Origin: Bacteroidaceae bacterium
GTDB taxonomy: Bacteria > Bacteroidota > Bacteroidia > Bacteroidales > Bacteroidaceae
NCBI GenBank assembly: GCA_017938245.1
Contig: JAGBBX010000062.1
Location: forward strand, 1 to 64,000
Reading direction: 5' to 3'
Length of the DNA stretch: 64,000 bases
The translations under genes were made by a program, and so were the position numbers. Every line of letters begins with the position of its first letter. The stretch's first letter is position 1. This document shows, in pieces, positions 63,001-64,000 of the stretch. The notes under the pieces are model-generated. The model searched no databases. It was not told where the DNA came from and saw nothing but the letters and a program-made list of their open reading frames with translations.

Positions 63001-64000
63001 TGAAGAAGGAGTATTTCGGCAATTCTCCTGCCGAGAATGAAGCACTGCTTAACAAAGACCTTGCTAACCTCAAATTGGTTTACGATGCAGAAATTCTTGC
63101 AGCAGGCGACAATGCGGCAGAGAAGTTACGCATTGATGAAGCATACGAACAGGCGAAGTTGGCTCTTCGCCGGAAATACGGTATGCTTGCAGAAGAGGAG
63201 AACAAGAATTTTATCCTGCAAAGCGTCGAATGGCTGGAGAGCGACGGGGGAGAAGCACTGACCGGCACGATAGACACGCTTGTTTCGGGAATGTCATCTA
63301 TCTTCAGCAGTCTTTCTTCAATCATTCAGGCAGAGTTGGAGGTGCAGACAGCAGCCATTGAAAGCAGATACGACAAGGAAATATCAATGGCCGAGGGCAA
63401 CACCTATAAGGTAAAGAAATTAGAAGAGCAGAAAGAAAAGGAGATAGCGAAGCTGAAGAACGAGGCAAACAAGAAGATGTTTGCAATGCAGGTGATGCAA
63501 GCAGTAGCGCAGACTGCACAGAATGCAATATCGGCATACGGTTCGGCAGCAGCCATTCCTCTTGTCGGTTTTATCCTTGCTCCTATTGCAGCAGCTACAG
63601 CAATAGCAGCAGGAGTACTGCAAATAGCGGCCATTAAGAAGCAACAGCAAATATCGCAGTCGCAAGGATATATGCAGGGCGGTTTCACCAAACCGGGCAG
63701 GCCCGACGAGGTGGCAGGCGTGGTACACGCAGGCGAGTGGGTGGCATCGCAGGCTCTGTTGGCTTCACCTGTTGCACGCCCGATGATTGATGCAATGGAC
63801 TATGCACAGCGTACCAATACTATTGGTTCTCTTCGTGCCGATGATGTTTCCCGTTCTATTACTGCCCCTATGGTTGCAGCACAGCAACAGCGTGAGGTGC
63901 GCGTTATTGTGGAAAGATCCGAGCAGGAGCAGAAGCCCGACACGGAACTTTCCTCTACAATACGCCGTTTGAATGAGCGTTTGGACGAGCCATTCGTTAC
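60027..64000 (+). CDS. Tail tape measure protein (partial, runs off the right edge)
   Basis: One frame stays open from the ATG at 60027 to the window end (1324 codons). The start is MSDYTTNATVNLQMNGKEPK. Long coiled coils fill residues 20-160 and 800-1000, a TP901-type region (YAEMDAEMASVRKFTGMTAEEVERL) lies near 172, and hydrophobic segments lie around 480-610. Further on, Ala-rich hydrophobic helices and the phrase GRPDEVAGVVHAGEWVASQAL (about residues 1222-1243) are typical of tape-measure C-termini in these phages. It sets tail length and helps eject DNA. Confidence 0.85.
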   Translation, partial: MSDYTTNATVNLQMNGKEPKQVLEELKTRAFDLQNAIAKAASEGKKADLSKLKKELKTTQRQIREMESATEQVAEVMKRLDKASPKELQKTLRTLEKQLNSLERGSEAWERQCKHIKAVRAEIDRVNRELRESETFWERFNRKMNDWQTTIAAGAAAVTGLVMAGRSAVNAYAEMDAEMASVRKFTGMTAEEVERLNEEFKKIDTRTSREVLNQLAQEAGRLGKTSQEDVLGFVRAADQLNVALDDLGDGATLTLSKLTNIFGDEARLGTERSLLAVGSVINELSQNCTASAPYLAQFAQRLAGVGAQAGLTIPQIMGFAAVLDSQGQAVEMSATAMSKLVMNLFKDTEKIAKATGLDLQEFNAALNRSTNEGLLMLLERMKQLGGMDVLAPVFRDMGEEGARASAVISALAGNIDMVRQQQVVANAAFEEATSVTKEFNVQNTTVEAGLDKARKRVKEMAVELGEKLQPVMSHIMSSTTLLLKLLSVLVSFIYTHKTAIISLTSAIIAYKVAINAATIAMKAKHYWLVLTNGVMKLAASLQATYRTAVLLTTVAMNKLTGNTQRAAAAQRLLNTAQKANIYALLISLIVGVATALISYYKSLNKVSLAEQTLTDIKADAQKKLVDEKLKIESLIRVANDETQAMENRIKAVNKLNEIIPNYNAYIDETTGKYNASTTALNEYTAALMRRYEVEGAKEKLSALGREKVQLLLDKREAEAELRKAQSAASASNFVGGREDKAMNMGLATNIGWHRHNVNSIQEKISDIERTERYLIGEYGKEIDGTVLNDPGTVNDDNKGGTVVVPQGGGTEDKFAAENEWRERQEALNRIAYAKGEKNYEQYTLRMQEIAIEYHRKQLQHTDLSALERLGIEADYYEAVRKKQEQENGFAEERSKEAIQTAKEQEEERYSTLLATEKQRYIDGKISLAEYQSAVQLAELEHLRRMTQIFEKGSNEYVQANARYQDRLIADQNARQRESERLEREHLNELARLKKEYFGNSPAENEALLNKDLANLKLVYDAEILAAGDNAAEKLRIDEAYEQAKLALRRKYGMLAEEENKNFILQSVEWLESDGGEALTGTIDTLVSGMSSIFSSLSSIIQAELEVQTAAIESRYDKEISMAEGNTYKVKKLEEQKEKEIAKLKNEANKKMFAMQVMQAVAQTAQNAISAYGSAAAIPLVGFILAPIAAATAIAAGVLQIAAIKKQQQISQSQGYMQGGFTKPGRPDEVAGVVHAGEWVASQALLASPVARPMIDAMDYAQRTNTIGSLRADDVSRSITAPMVAAQQQREVRVIVERSEQEQKPDTELSSTIRRLNERLDEPFV

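Overview
The window is bacterial and belongs to the Bacteroidales (Bacteroides/Prevotella-like). The evidence is the promoter grammar throughout (TTG or TTTG, 18-20 bp, then TAnnTTTG or TATCTTCG), a C10 (streptopain-type) protease with a C-terminal sorting-type tail, DUF4837 and DUF4922 proteins, and an SO_0444-type permease fused to a metal-binding domain. It falls into two parts: about 26.6 kb of host chromosome, then at least 37 kb of an integrated tailed phage that runs off the right edge.

Host part (1-26.6 kb). A tRNA-Ser(UGA) is followed by a metal-efflux permease, the C10 protease, a flavin reductase, an MGMT-type DNA repair protein and a probable structured RNA at 4.78-5.05 kb. A long minus-strand block then runs from 15.2 kb down to 7.1 kb: a transglutaminase-like secreted protein lacking its catalytic Cys, rlmN, a DUF4837 lipoprotein, and a tightly overlapping operon of pdxA, nucleotidyltransferase, ATP-grasp protein, CDP-alcohol phosphatidyltransferase and HAD phosphatase. 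The last four look like a pathway that activates a phosphorylated alcohol with a nucleotide, transfers it to a lipid or polyol and dephosphorylates the product. On the plus strand follow a GT2-DUF4922 fusion, a SpoIID-like protein, an NhaC-type antiporter, a GT4 glycosyltransferase, small hypotheticals, a decayed HAD gene, a thioesterase, a DUF1349 protein and an acyltransferase.

Phage part (about 26.6-64 kb). The left edge (26.6-27.4 kb) is non-coding and holds three families of short phased repeats. Then come small HTH proteins and a primase-helicase, the anti-restriction protein ArdA, a ClpP-type protease-scaffold, the capsid protein, small structural proteins, terminase, portal, tail genes, a holin/endolysin/spanin lysis set, and an open-ended tape-measure gene. 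No integrase, repressor or transposase is seen, so the right end must lie outside the window.

Three accessory (moron) cassettes interrupt the structural genes: an Abi_2/AbiF gene (39.6 kb), a helicase-methyltransferase restriction-type pair with an AbiJ-like HEPN gene (42.5-48.4 kb), and a second AbiF gene on the opposite strand (53.8-54.6 kb). Each is followed on its own strand by a short promoter-RNA-terminator unit. The RNAs behind the two AbiF genes are recognisably related.

The most striking observation is a repeated phage promoter class. Eight transcription units start with GTCTTTT placed exactly 27 bp (first base to first base) upstream of a TAnnTTTG-like box, and two more have 26 bp. 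The start codon lies only 15-23 bp after the box in the eight exact cases. The second is a roughly 170-200 nt leader with matching blocks at matching spacing, present both before ardA and before a four-gene operon of small proteins.
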